64,000 bases of DNA from JBEBVQ01 sp964527735 (GTDB taxonomy: Bacteria; Bacteroidota; Bacteroidia; Chitinophagales; Chitinophagaceae). Positions 52,526 through 61,079 of this stretch are shown piece by piece. The DNA lies in the NCBI GenBank assembly GCA_964527735.1, contig CAZGPG010000002.1, positions 186,001-250,000 of the forward strand, given 5' to 3'. The translations under genes and the position numbers were made by a program. The notes under the pieces are model-generated. The model saw nothing but the letters and a program-made list of their open reading frames with translations. It had not been told where the DNA came from and ran no database searches. Each line of letters begins with the position of its first letter. The first letter of the stretch is position 1.

Positions 52526-53277
52526 GACATATACTGTTTATATAATACTACAAAATCAGCTACAGACAACTGTTCCGCACGTTTTCCCATTACGGGGTCC
52601 CCCAGAGCGTCTCCCGACAGCGTGCCTTTTAGTGCATTCCGCAAGGTCTTTCTTCGCTGGTTAAATGCCGCTTTTATCAGCCGGGCAAATGCCTTTTTAT
52701 CAGTGATACCGAAAGGGTTCCGGATGTTTGTAAAACGAACAACGCCGCTCTTTACCCGCGGGGGAGGAGTAAAGCAATTTTCATGGACATCAAACAAATA
52801 TTCCACTTTAAAATAAGCCTGCATCAGCACGCTCAATATACCGTATTGTTTTGTACCGGGACCTGCGGCAATCCGCTGCGCTACTTCCTTCTGGAACATG
52901 CCGATCACTTCCGTTACCTGCGGCTCCCAATCCAGTATTTTAAAGAGGATCGGAGACGAAATATTATAGGGGAAATTACCGATCACACTGAACGCGCCCG
53001 TAAACGGACAATCGGCCTTCAATATATCCTCGTGTATGATACACCCCTGCAATGCGGGGAAAGCCTTCAGCAGGTAGTCTACTTTCTCCCTGTCGATCTC
53101 GATGGCTTTATAATCAGCTGCTGTATCCGACAAATAGCTGGTAAGCGCCCCGCCACCGGGACCTATCTCCAACAACTGCATACCAGGCGTCACCGTAAGC
53201 TGTTCAACAATCTTGCGGCACATGTGCTTGTCATGCAGAAAATGCTGACCCAGGCTTTTCTTTAAGGTATATTGCAT
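52522..53277 (-). CDS. rsmA: 16S rRNA (adenine1518-N6/adenine1519-N6) dimethyltransferase
   Basis: Methylates two adjacent adenosines in the 3' end loop of 16S rRNA during 30S assembly. The protein has 251 residues. It shows KKSLGQHFLHD at the N-terminus, the AdoMet motif LEIGPGGGALTSYL, the catalytic NFPYNISSPIL, and the C-terminal RRKTLRNALKG. The promoter box TACTTTTG at 53293-53286 ends 8 nt before its ATG, so the leader should be very short. The gene is followed by a 4-nt overlapping hydroxyacid dehydrogenase gene. Confidence 0.95.
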   Translation of the reverse strand: MQYTLKKSLGQHFLHDKHMCRKIVEQLTVTPGMQLLEIGPGGGALTSYLSDTAADYKAIEIDREKVDYLLKAFPALQGCIIHEDILKADCPFTGAFSVIGNFPYNISSPILFKILDWEPQVTEVIGMFQKEVAQRIAAGPGTKQYGILSVLMQAYFKVEYLFDVHENCFTPPPRVKSGVVRFTNIRNPFGITDKKAFARLIKAAFNQRRKTLRNALKGTLSGDALGDPVMGKRAEQLSVADFVVLYKQYMS

Positions 53278-53285
53278 AAGCGAAG

Positions 53286-53293
53286 CAAAAGTA
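53286..53293 (-). promoter_or_regulatory. Bacteroidota -7 promoter box for rsmA, 8 nt from the start codon
   Basis: On the minus strand TACTTTTG fits TAnnTTTG and ends 8 nt before the rsmA ATG at 53277. Confidence 0.5.
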
Positions 53294-53359
53294 ATTGATT
53301 CGTCTCCACTTTTACTGGCAAATACTCCTTAAAATTGTACCTTGTATCAAATATTTCCT

Positions 53360-53638
53360 ATGAAAAAGCTGATGATGATGATGGGCATATCGATATTTTT
53401 TCTTTCCTGCAAAGAAGGCTGGACGGATGAATACAGGTCGGAATATATGCGCACTTGTGTAGAAGAAGCCAGACGCACCACCTTTCCGGATTCTACGCAG
53501 GCCGCTGCATACTGCCAGTGCTCCCTGGAGTCTATCATGGTGCATTACCAGACTGTAGAAGAGCTGCTTGTTAACAGGGACAGCATCGCTATAAGGAATG
53601 AATTCCAGGCATGTCATGATAAAATTCTGGGACGATAA
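53360..53638 (+). CDS. Small cysteine-containing lipoprotein
   Basis: A 92-residue lipoprotein. ATG 53360 starts a signal peptide ending FFLSC with Cys17 lipidated; the frame is open from a TTG at 53342, which is less likely. The mature part carries four further cysteines (MRTCVEEARR, AAAYCQCSLESI, FQACHDKI), which suggests disulfides or metal binding. I recognise no family. It is convergent with the 3-hydroxyacyl-CoA dehydrogenase gene and has no linked partner on its strand. Confidence 0.68.
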   Translation: MKKLMMMMGISIFFLSCKEGWTDEYRSEYMRTCVEEARRTTFPDSTQAAAYCQCSLESIMVHYQTVEELLVNRDSIAIRNEFQACHDKILGR

Positions 53639-53659
53639 GATGGTCGCCGGCTCTTTACT

Positions 53660-54829
53660 TTACCCGGCTGACATGAACTTTCTTCCTTCGTCGCTGATCC
53701 TGCGCAGCAACACACTTGCCCGGTAGCGGTCCTCATGATAATCATGATACAATCCGTCCAATACAGCCAGCACCTTGTCAGCGCCCCACTCGTCGCACCA
53801 TTGCAACAATCCTTTGGGATAATTAACGCCTTTGGTCATTGCCAGTTCCAGGTCTTCTGCCGAAGCAATACCTGCGTGCAGCGCATCTGCCGCTTCGTTG
53901 ATCAGCATCGCTGCAATGCGCGCTACAATCTTCGTACCGGTACCGGGAGCGACCTCAATCTCCGGTCGTCCGCCGCCGTTTGCGTAATCATAAAACCCAC
54001 GGCCGCTCTTCCGACCGAGCCAGCCGGCTTCAAGCAGACGCTTCTGTGAAAACGACGGCTTATAGCGGGGATCATAAAAGAATGAACGGAATACCGTTTC
54101 GGTAACCACATAATTCACATCATGCCCGATATAGTCCATCAGTTCAAAAGGCCCCATACGGAAGCCACCGATGGTGGTCATCGCCTGGTCGATCTCTGCG
54201 GGACTCGCAATTCCTTCTTCACAGATACGTATCGCTTCTCCGTAAAACGGGCGTGCCAAACGGTTTACAATAAAGCCCGGCGTGTCTTTTGCAATGACGG
54301 GCGTCTTACCCCAGCGCTTCATCAGCTCACGGGCTTTTTCTACCAACGCGGCATCCGTCTGAACGGCCGGGATCACTTCTACCAGCGCCATGAGAGGAGC
54401 GGGATTGAAGAAATGAAGTCCCAGCACACGTTCAGGCCGTGCGCATGCCGCTGCAATAGAAGTAACGGAAAGGGAAGAAGTATTCGTTGCAAGCAGACAG
54501 TCTTCGCCTACCAGCTTTTCCATATCTGCAAATACTTTTTTCTTGATATCCGGGTTCTCAACGATCGCTTCGATGATCAGCCCGCAAGCAGCCAGCGTCT
54601 GCATATCTGTGGTAAACGAAAAGCGGTTCAAAACATCGGCGGCAGCTTCTATCCTGCCTTTCTCCTGCAGTTTCTGCAGGATCACCGTTAACGACTGCTT
54701 TGCCCTGGCCAGTGCGGCCTCACTGGTATCGCAGACGATTACCATATGCCCGGCCATAGCTGCCACCTGCGCAATGCCGGCGCCCATAGCGCCGGAACCG
54801 ATAATACCAACTGTAATCTTTGTATCCAT
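53660..54829 (-). CDS. 3-hydroxyacyl-CoA dehydrogenase
   Basis: Oxidises (S)-3-hydroxyacyl-CoA to 3-oxoacyl-CoA with NAD+ in fatty acid or related degradation. The protein has 389 residues. The N-terminal Rossmann domain opens with VGIIGSGAMGAGIAQVAAMAGHMV. The LHFFNPAPLMALVEVI segment carries the catalytic histidine and DTPGFIVNRL begins the first C-terminal domain. A second 3HCDH C-terminal domain (about 290-385, MLINEAADALHAGIA, TKGVNYPKGLL) makes it longer than the 280-residue short type. It lacks an enoyl-CoA hydratase domain. No beta-oxidation partners are adjacent. Confidence 0.92.
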   Translation of the reverse strand: MDTKITVGIIGSGAMGAGIAQVAAMAGHMVIVCDTSEAALARAKQSLTVILQKLQEKGRIEAAADVLNRFSFTTDMQTLAACGLIIEAIVENPDIKKKVFADMEKLVGEDCLLATNTSSLSVTSIAAACARPERVLGLHFFNPAPLMALVEVIPAVQTDAALVEKARELMKRWGKTPVIAKDTPGFIVNRLARPFYGEAIRICEEGIASPAEIDQAMTTIGGFRMGPFELMDYIGHDVNYVVTETVFRSFFYDPRYKPSFSQKRLLEAGWLGRKSGRGFYDYANGGGRPEIEVAPGTGTKIVARIAAMLINEAADALHAGIASAEDLELAMTKGVNYPKGLLQWCDEWGADKVLAVLDGLYHDYHEDRYRASVLLRRISDEGRKFMSAG

Positions 54830-54845
54830 GTTCGTTTATTTAACT

Positions 54846-54925
54846 TGAGCATTTGAAAATGGGCGTAATGGTTACGGATTTACGTAACATGGGCATTTTC
54901 AAATTTTCAAATTTTCAAATTATTC
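54846..54925. repeat. Hairpin repeat, TTGAAAAT family, copy 2
   Basis: ATTTGAAAATG (54851-54861) pairs perfectly with CATTTTCAAAT (54894-54904), and inside it GTTACG (54871-54876) pairs with CGTAAC (54883-54888). The word ATTTTCAA then repeats in tandem to about 54920, where it abuts the stop codon of the GHL10-type gene. TTGAGCATTTGAA is shared with 35188-35220. Confidence 0.7.
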
Positions 54926-56437
54926 AAGAGTTGTCACTGCTGTATTGCTCGGCTTGCTTTCATTCCACAGACGATCGAGCGCTGTAACGGCATATGTGCA
55001 TTTGGCGTGCTCATTTGCCGCTGCATCAAGGAATTCGAGACCAGAGACGACGGCGATGATCTTATCCGGCAGGCTGATATTTATCTGCTCGCCATCCGTA
55101 AAACGATATACAGCATAACGCATCGGCTCACCGATCGGATTGGCATGCTCCCATTGCAGCAAACTGCCCTGCGCTGAAGGTATGGCGCGTAATACCGGAG
55201 GTGCAGGCGGGATGCTGTCCAGCCATTTCATAGGAGGTATCAGGGCTGGTGTATGGCAATAACGTATCCGGAGACTGTCGCGGACAGCGCGCGGCACTTT
55301 GTCGAAGCTGGATGCGCTGTAAAACGCGTATCCGGGGGTTTTGGTAGTCCGGCGAATTGCACCTACCTGTTTCAACAACTCGTCCGGGCCCTTCCAGGGA
55401 GGATTTACCGCATCGACCATACGGTAAGCGCCCAGCCCGTAATATATATGTCGGTTATAGCTGTGCTTTTCCCACCAGGGAAGCAACACATCAAAAGCTG
55501 CAGCTTTGTGGCCGTGCTCCCAATACAACTGCGGCATCAGATAATCGATCCACCCTTTTTCCATCCATAGCAACACATCGGCATAAAGATCGTCGTAGGT
55601 TGTCTGGCCACCGCGTGTAGCCGAGCCCCTCGGGTCTACACTGGCATTCCGCCAGACGCCAAAGGGACTGATGCCCAGCTTCACAAAAGGCTTTACCTGC
55701 TTGATATTAGTATTGAGTACAGAAATGAACAGGTTGATATTGTTGCGGCGCCAATCATCTTTGCTACTGATCCCGCCACCATATTTTGTAAAGCTTTTGC
55801 TATCGGGAAATTCCGTTTTTGCGATGCGGTACGGGTAAAAATAATCATCAAGATGTACTCCATCTATATCATACCGTTTCACCACATCCATGATCACACG
55901 TATCACATATTCTCTGGCTGCCGGCTCGCCGGGGTCTATATAGGCTTTCGTACCGTAATTGATAATCCAGCCGGGATGTGTCTTTGTAATATGCGTAGCA
56001 GGGTTAGGATTTTTAGTATGATTCACGAGTGCACGGAAGGGGTTGAACCATGCATGAAATTCCATTTGCCTTTTGTGTGTTTCTTCGATCATGAATGACA
56101 GCGGATCATAATAAGGAAAAGGCGGCTGGCCCTGGCGCCCGCTCAGGTAACGGCTCCAGGGCTCAATGGGCGAATCATAGAGCGCATCGGAAGCAGGTCT
56201 TATTTGTACGATCACGGCATTGCACCCCATCGCTTTCAGCGCATCAAGCCGCTGGATAAACTCCTGCTGCTGCTGCAATGCCGGCAATCCCTGTTTTGAA
56301 GGCCAGTCAATATTGCCGACTGTAGCGATCCATGCCGCACGGAATTCGTATTTGGGTGCAGGCTGCGCGGACGCCAGAAAAAAACCGGGAAAAACAACAG
56401 TGAGCAGTACCAGGCTAAAAACTACGGTGTATCGCAT
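54920..56437 (-). CDS. Glycosyl hydrolase-like 10 (GHL10/YngK-type) exported protein
   Basis: A 505-residue exported TIM-barrel protein of the GHL10/DUF187 family. ATG 56437 is chosen: it gives a signal peptide (MRYTVVFSLVLLTVVFPGFFLASAQ), and the promoter box at 56468-56475 would lie in the coding region if the upstream ATG at 56470 were used. Family motifs are EFRAAWIATVGNIDWPSKQG, VIVQIRPASDALYDS, GVHLDDYFYPY and DYLMPQLYWEHG. A C-terminal fibronectin-III-like domain covers about 410-505. Relatives are predicted to act on cell-wall or polysaccharide substrates; the substrate here is unknown. Confidence 0.87.
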   Translation of the reverse strand: MRYTVVFSLVLLTVVFPGFFLASAQPAPKYEFRAAWIATVGNIDWPSKQGLPALQQQQEFIQRLDALKAMGCNAVIVQIRPASDALYDSPIEPWSRYLSGRQGQPPFPYYDPLSFMIEETHKRQMEFHAWFNPFRALVNHTKNPNPATHITKTHPGWIINYGTKAYIDPGEPAAREYVIRVIMDVVKRYDIDGVHLDDYFYPYRIAKTEFPDSKSFTKYGGGISSKDDWRRNNINLFISVLNTNIKQVKPFVKLGISPFGVWRNASVDPRGSATRGGQTTYDDLYADVLLWMEKGWIDYLMPQLYWEHGHKAAAFDVLLPWWEKHSYNRHIYYGLGAYRMVDAVNPPWKGPDELLKQVGAIRRTTKTPGYAFYSASSFDKVPRAVRDSLRIRYCHTPALIPPMKWLDSIPPAPPVLRAIPSAQGSLLQWEHANPIGEPMRYAVYRFTDGEQINISLPDKIIAVVSGLEFLDAAANEHAKCTYAVTALDRLWNESKPSNTAVTTLE

Positions 56438-56467
56438 GAAAACAGTAACAACTAATGGTTCGGTAAA

Positions 56468-56475
56468 CAAAGGTA
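56468..56475 (-). promoter_or_regulatory. Bacteroidota -7 promoter box for the GHL10-type gene
   Basis: On the minus strand TACCTTTG fits TAnnTTTG and ends 30 nt before the ATG at 56437. It settles the choice of that start. Confidence 0.55.
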
Positions 56476-56615
56476 ACAGATGCGGCGACTATATTAAAAT
56501 GAGACAGCGTCTTTATAAAAAAAGGTTAATAATGCGCTTATAATAAGCGGAATACGGGAATTTAATGTAATATTACCGCCCTTTTATTCACACATGCCCA
56601 CAAAAAAGAAGTTGC

Positions 56616-57107
56616 ATGAAAAATTTACTGCAATCCGGCATCCTGGCGCTGTGCTGCCTGATGCTGTATGGCTGTCCGTATGAATCTACAGTGCCTGTCT
56701 CCCAGCCTTCTATCGCTGTTGAAGAACACCTCCTCGGACAGTGGGTATCAGAAGCGGAAAGCTACAACGAATACTTCGTCAGCAAAGCGGACAAAATGCA
56801 CTACAAAGTAATACAGCGTGCCATAACCGGGCATACGGCAGATTATCTGGCGCACTTGTCGGAAGTGAAAGGCGTGACTTTTCTCAATCTGTACTCAGAC
56901 AGCACACAGACCTATTATCTCTACCGTATCAATCTCAACACCGCCGAAGCCAGATTTTCCCTGATACCTGTTTCAAACAAGCTGAACGAGCAATTCAGCA
57001 CCGCTGCCTCCCTGCGCCAGTTCATTGAGAAAAATATGAATCTCCGGAGCTTCTATGATAGTGAAGGGCCGGAAGAATTTGTAAAGCTACACGCAAATAA
57101 ACCGTAG
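56616..57107 (+). CDS. Small lipoprotein of unknown function
   Basis: A 163-residue lipoprotein. The signal peptide ends LYGC with Cys20 lipidated. The mature part starts with a linker (PYESTVPVSQPS) and then a compact domain (HLLGQWVSEAESYNEYFVSKADKMHYKVIQ, YLAHLSEVKGVTFLNLYSD, YYLYRINLNTAEARFSLIPV) that resembles lipocalin-like beta-barrels with a GxW opening. The family is not certain. Its stop codon TAG starts a near-consensus promoter box TAGTTTCG for ychF, which begins 22 nt downstream. Confidence 0.75.
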   Translation: MKNLLQSGILALCCLMLYGCPYESTVPVSQPSIAVEEHLLGQWVSEAESYNEYFVSKADKMHYKVIQRAITGHTADYLAHLSEVKGVTFLNLYSDSTQTYYLYRINLNTAEARFSLIPVSNKLNEQFSTAASLRQFIEKNMNLRSFYDSEGPEEFVKLHANKP

Positions 57108-57129
57108 TTTCGCGCAAATTTTTCATCAA

Positions 57130-58233
57130 ATGGCCTTACAGGTTGGTATTGTCGGACTTCCCAACGTAGGAAAATCAACACTTTTTAACGCGGTAAGCAA
57201 CAGCGCCAAAGCGCAGGCATCAAATTACCGCTTTTGCACCATCGAGCCGAACGTAGGACAGGTGGACGTACCTGACGAGCGGCTGAATAAGCTGGCTGAG
57301 CTGGTACAGCCCAACAGAATCCTGCCTACCACCATTGAATTTGTGGACATTGCAGGCCTGGTGAAAGGAGCCAGTAAAGGAGAAGGTCTCGGCAACAAAT
57401 TCCTCGGTAATATCCGTGAAGTAGATGCTATCGTCCATGTGATCCGTTGTTTTGAAGATGAAAATATACTGCGTGAAGAAGGCGTAATCAACCCCGTGGG
57501 GGATAAGGAAATCATTGATACGGAATTGCAGCTTAAAGATCTCGAAAGCGTCGAGAAAAAAATACAGCGTATCGAGAAAGTGGCAAAGACCGGCAACGAC
57601 CCGAAAGCCAAGCGGATGCTGGAAACCCTGTTGCGCTGCAAGGAACACCTTTATCAGGGTAAGAATATCCGGGCATTACAACTGGAAGGTGAGGAATTGG
57701 AGGCAATCGCAGACATCTTCCTGCTCACTCAGAAAAAAGTACTGTATGTTGCCAATATAGACGAAGCAGGCATCCATACGGGGAATAAATATTCAGAAGC
57801 GCTTGTCGCAGCAGCGGCAGCAGAGCATGCGGAAGTGATCATCATGAACAATTCCATTGAAGCCCAGATATCGGAAATGGAGGATCCCGAAGACAAGTCT
57901 TTATTTCTTCAGGAATACGGATTGGAAGAACCGGGCCTGGCCCGCCTCATCCGTTCGGCGTATAAGCTGCTCAACCTGATCACATATTTTACTGCAGGCG
58001 TACAGGAAGTGCGCGCCTGGACGATCCTCCGGGGATGGAAAGCGCCGCAGGCAGCCAGCGTGATCCACAGCGATTTTGAAAAAGGATTCATCAAAGCGGA
58101 AGTGATCGCCTACAACGATTTCGTACAATACGGAAGCGAAGCAGCCTGCAGGGATAACGGTAAGCTGCGGATCGAAGGTAAGGAGTACGTGGTACAGGAC
58201 GGCGATGTGATGCACTTCCGGTTTAATGTGTAA
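57130..58233 (+). CDS. ychF: Redox-responsive ATPase YchF (Obg-family)
   Basis: A translation-linked P-loop NTPase that prefers ATP over GTP. The protein has 367 residues. G1 is GLPNVGKST (9-17), G3 DIAGLVKGASKGEGLGNKFL. The G4 region reads NIDE, the YchF form that loses guanine specificity. A coiled-coil insert lies at about 130-200 and a C-terminal TGS domain at about 280-365 (TILRGWKAPQAASVIHSDFEKGFIKAEVIAYND). The length is standard for YchF (about 363-367). Confidence 0.95.
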   Translation: MALQVGIVGLPNVGKSTLFNAVSNSAKAQASNYRFCTIEPNVGQVDVPDERLNKLAELVQPNRILPTTIEFVDIAGLVKGASKGEGLGNKFLGNIREVDAIVHVIRCFEDENILREEGVINPVGDKEIIDTELQLKDLESVEKKIQRIEKVAKTGNDPKAKRMLETLLRCKEHLYQGKNIRALQLEGEELEAIADIFLLTQKKVLYVANIDEAGIHTGNKYSEALVAAAAAEHAEVIIMNNSIEAQISEMEDPEDKSLFLQEYGLEEPGLARLIRSAYKLLNLITYFTAGVQEVRAWTILRGWKAPQAASVIHSDFEKGFIKAEVIAYNDFVQYGSEAACRDNGKLRIEGKEYVVQDGDVMHFRFNV

Positions 58234-58342
58234 TCATCCAATTGGGACACCATTACCGGGATATTGTGGAATTTACTACTTTCATACTTTCATTATATCA
58301 CCATAAACTTCCGGCAGGCGTCAGGAATACAAAAAATACCGT

Positions 58343-59635
58343 ATGAAATACGAAGCAGTCAACCCGCAACTGTATATCAGGAACAGACAGCGGTTCATCG
58401 GACAGATGAAGCCCAACTCCATTGCCATCTTTCCCGGCAACCCGGTGATCCCTACCAACGGTGACGGTATTTATACATACCGTGCTAATTCGGACGTAGT
58501 ATGGCTCTCGGGGGTCATACAGGAAAAAAGTATGGTGATCCTGTATCCGGACAATCCCGACCGTAATGGCCGTGAGGTGCTTGTGTTGCTGCGCCCCAAT
58601 GAGCATTTGGAAAAATGGGAAGGACATAAGCTGCGCAAAGATGAGGCCACTGCCATTTCAGGCATCACCAATGTACAATGGCTGGATAGCATTGACAGCC
58701 AGCTCCAGGTAATGATGCACCATGCGGATACCGTCTATCTCAATACGAATGAAAACGACCGGCTGGATACGTCCCTGTTCCGCCCCGATCTGATCTTTGT
58801 GCGTGAGCTCATGAACCGTTATCCGCTGCATCGATACGAGCGTGCGGCACGTATCATCAAAGAAGTCCGCGCTGTCAAGACAAAAGAAGAGATTGCCGTT
58901 ACCCAGAGAGCTATTGATATCACGGAAAAAGCATTCCGCCGTGTGATGCAGTTCGTACAGCCGGGTGTTATGGAATATGAGATAGAGGCCGAGATCACAC
59001 ATGAATTCCTGCGCAACCAGTCTTCACGGCACGCATATGATCCGATCATTGCTTCGGGAGACCGCGCCCGGGTGCTGCATTATGTAGATAATAACCAGGA
59101 ATGTAAATCCGGGGAATTATTGCTGATGGATTTCGGCGCGGAATATGGCAATTACAGTGCAGATCTCACCCGGACCATACCGGTAAACGGCAAGTTTACC
59201 AAACGTCAGAAAGAGGTCTACAACGCCTGCCTTGCGGTACACAATTACGCCAAAAGCATTCTGAAACCGGGCATCAGCATTATAGATTATACGGCGGAAG
59301 TTTGTCGGGAGATGGATAAGCAATTAATAAAGATCGGTCTGCTTACCAAAGGCGATATCAAAAATCAGGATCCGGACAACCCGGCGCATCGCAAGTATTT
59401 TTACCATGGCCTCTCCCATCATCTCGGCATTGATGTGCATGATGTGGGCACAAGGGTATTGCCGGTAAAGGCAGGAATGCTGTTTACGATTGAACCCGGC
59501 ATCTATATCGAAGAAGAACAAATGGGCATCCGGATCGAGAATAATGTCTGGATCACAAAATCAGGCAATACCGATCTGTTTAAGAATATACCTATAACGG
59601 CAGAAGAAATAGAAGCGGGGATGCGTAAGAAATAG
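58343..59635 (+). CDS. Xaa-Pro aminopeptidase (peptidase family M24)
   Basis: A dimetal enzyme that removes N-terminal residues preceding proline. The protein has 430 residues. The AMP_N-type N-terminal domain covers about 5-150 and the M24 pita-bread fold about 175-420. Metal ligands are visible: Asp and Asp in LMDFGAEYGNYSADLTRT, His in HHLGIDVHD, Glu in TIEPGIY and Glu in RIENNVWIT. The length matches aminopeptidase P (about 430-440). It lies 109 nt after ychF and ends 9 nt before the AATGTGACAAATGTG hairpin repeat. Confidence 0.92.
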   Translation: MKYEAVNPQLYIRNRQRFIGQMKPNSIAIFPGNPVIPTNGDGIYTYRANSDVVWLSGVIQEKSMVILYPDNPDRNGREVLVLLRPNEHLEKWEGHKLRKDEATAISGITNVQWLDSIDSQLQVMMHHADTVYLNTNENDRLDTSLFRPDLIFVRELMNRYPLHRYERAARIIKEVRAVKTKEEIAVTQRAIDITEKAFRRVMQFVQPGVMEYEIEAEITHEFLRNQSSRHAYDPIIASGDRARVLHYVDNNQECKSGELLLMDFGAEYGNYSADLTRTIPVNGKFTKRQKEVYNACLAVHNYAKSILKPGISIIDYTAEVCREMDKQLIKIGLLTKGDIKNQDPDNPAHRKYFYHGLSHHLGIDVHDVGTRVLPVKAGMLFTIEPGIYIEEEQMGIRIENNVWITKSGNTDLFKNIPITAEEIEAGMRKK

Positions 59636-59643
59636 ATCAAATT

Positions 59644-59714
59644 AATGTGACAAATGTGTTGAATGTGGCGAATGTGTTTATCACATTTTCCACATTCAAC
59701 ACATTTGTCACATT
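59644..59714. repeat. Hairpin repeat, AATGTGACAAATGTG family, copy 2
   Basis: A 33-bp inverted repeat (59644-59676 with 59682-59714, 31 of 33 paired, 5-nt loop) between two convergent genes. The left arm begins AATGTGACAAATGTGTT and matches the copy at 604-636 at about 29 of 33 positions. Confidence 0.85.
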
Positions 59715-59735
59715 ACACAACAACGCCGGGAAACT

Positions 59736-61079
59736 TCATTGCAACTGGCCGACGAAAGCCTGCACCAGCTTCATAACGTTTGTTATATTCCGGAGCGTCA
59801 GTGTAGCGGGTACGTCGTAGATGTCGTGATAATAGCCGGGACCTCCGTTGCCATACAGGAAAAAAGCCGGCACTCCATGCTCCGTGAAATAATGATGATC
59901 GCTATTCGCAGATTTACCCCTGCTTTTTACATCCGGCAGGTATGTATGTCTTTCGTTGATCTGCTGCAGCAACGAAAATTCTTCCGGGCGTTCTGTGCCA
60001 TTTACCACCGTCACTCCCTGCGCAGCATCCGCCATCATATCTATATTGATAAGAAACCGGATAGCAGAAAGGGGAAACAGTGGATTACTGACATAATATT
60101 CTGACCCGAGGAGACCGGCCTCCTCTCCGCTGAAAGCCATAAAAGCTATTGAATAACGTTGCGGGTTGGCCGCATAATATTTCGCCAGCGCCAGCATGAA
60201 CGCGGTACCACTGGCATTGTCATTGGCGCCCGGGAATACGGCATCACCCATACGCCCGAGATGATCGTAATGTGCACAAAATACGATAAAGCTGTCCGGC
60301 ACCGCCGTGCCGGGTACAAAGCCGATAACATTCCGTGCCGGATTTTCAGGCAACATGGTATTTTCTACATGGCCAGCCACCCGCCTTACCTTGCCCGGCA
60401 TCACCGTATCCATAATATAAAAAACGGTTGCCGGTATCGTATCCTGCGCAACTGTCCAGATGAGTTTTTGCCGCTGTGGTATCAGGAAAACGCCCTTGGG
60501 CAGTTGCCTGCCAAGTCTTCGTACCGGTATGTCAAGCCGGGCAGATAATGTATCTGCATGAGTCAGCAGATATGTTTTTGACGGAGCGATACCAAGTTTT
60601 TTCTTCAGTTGCTCCCATTCGCTTGTGTCGGTCACTGAAGACAGATCTACTGTTTCGATCCGCTGACGGCGAAGGGTAGTGCCGTTACTGGCGGCATCAA
60701 CCAGGTAATCGGCGCCGGGACGGAGTGTTTTATTATTCAGACGCAGGCTTACCGCCCCGGGAAAGGTATTGACCGAAAATGTATAAGGCTGGTAATAGCT
60801 TCCGTCTGGCAGAAAAGAATGCAGGCCGGTCTCCCTGTACATTTTGCTGATATGGCCAGCAGCATTTTCCTGCCCGTTGCTTACGTAGCCACGCCCCTGC
60901 ATAGCAGGCGCGCACAGCAGGTTGATCTGTTCCCGTACATAAGAGGTATCCGATGCCTCCGAAAACAACGAACAAGACAGCAGCCAAACGAGCGCCGAAG
61001 CAAAGTATCTCTGACGGATAAGACCGGCATTAACGCACCGGAACGTACTTCGTTGTAGTCGTCGTAGTAATTGTATCAT
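59736..61079 (-). CDS. Exported M28-family zinc aminopeptidase/carboxypeptidase
   Basis: A 447-residue exported metallopeptidase. A positively charged N-terminus and a hydrophobic segment near 25-42 (YFASALVWLLSCSLFSEAS) form a signal peptide. Zinc ligands of the M28 pattern are present: HYDHLG, NDNASGT, SGEEAGLLGSE, INIDMM and the terminal H in YYHDIYD. The PA-like domain between about 100 and 220 is typical. The start overlaps the upstream lipoprotein gene by 50 nt; no better start codon is in frame. Confidence 0.9.
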   Translation of the reverse strand: MIQLLRRLQRSTFRCVNAGLIRQRYFASALVWLLSCSLFSEASDTSYVREQINLLCAPAMQGRGYVSNGQENAAGHISKMYRETGLHSFLPDGSYYQPYTFSVNTFPGAVSLRLNNKTLRPGADYLVDAASNGTTLRRQRIETVDLSSVTDTSEWEQLKKKLGIAPSKTYLLTHADTLSARLDIPVRRLGRQLPKGVFLIPQRQKLIWTVAQDTIPATVFYIMDTVMPGKVRRVAGHVENTMLPENPARNVIGFVPGTAVPDSFIVFCAHYDHLGRMGDAVFPGANDNASGTAFMLALAKYYAANPQRYSIAFMAFSGEEAGLLGSEYYVSNPLFPLSAIRFLINIDMMADAAQGVTVVNGTERPEEFSLLQQINERHTYLPDVKSRGKSANSDHHYFTEHGVPAFFLYGNGGPGYYHDIYDVPATLTLRNITNVMKLVQAFVGQLQ

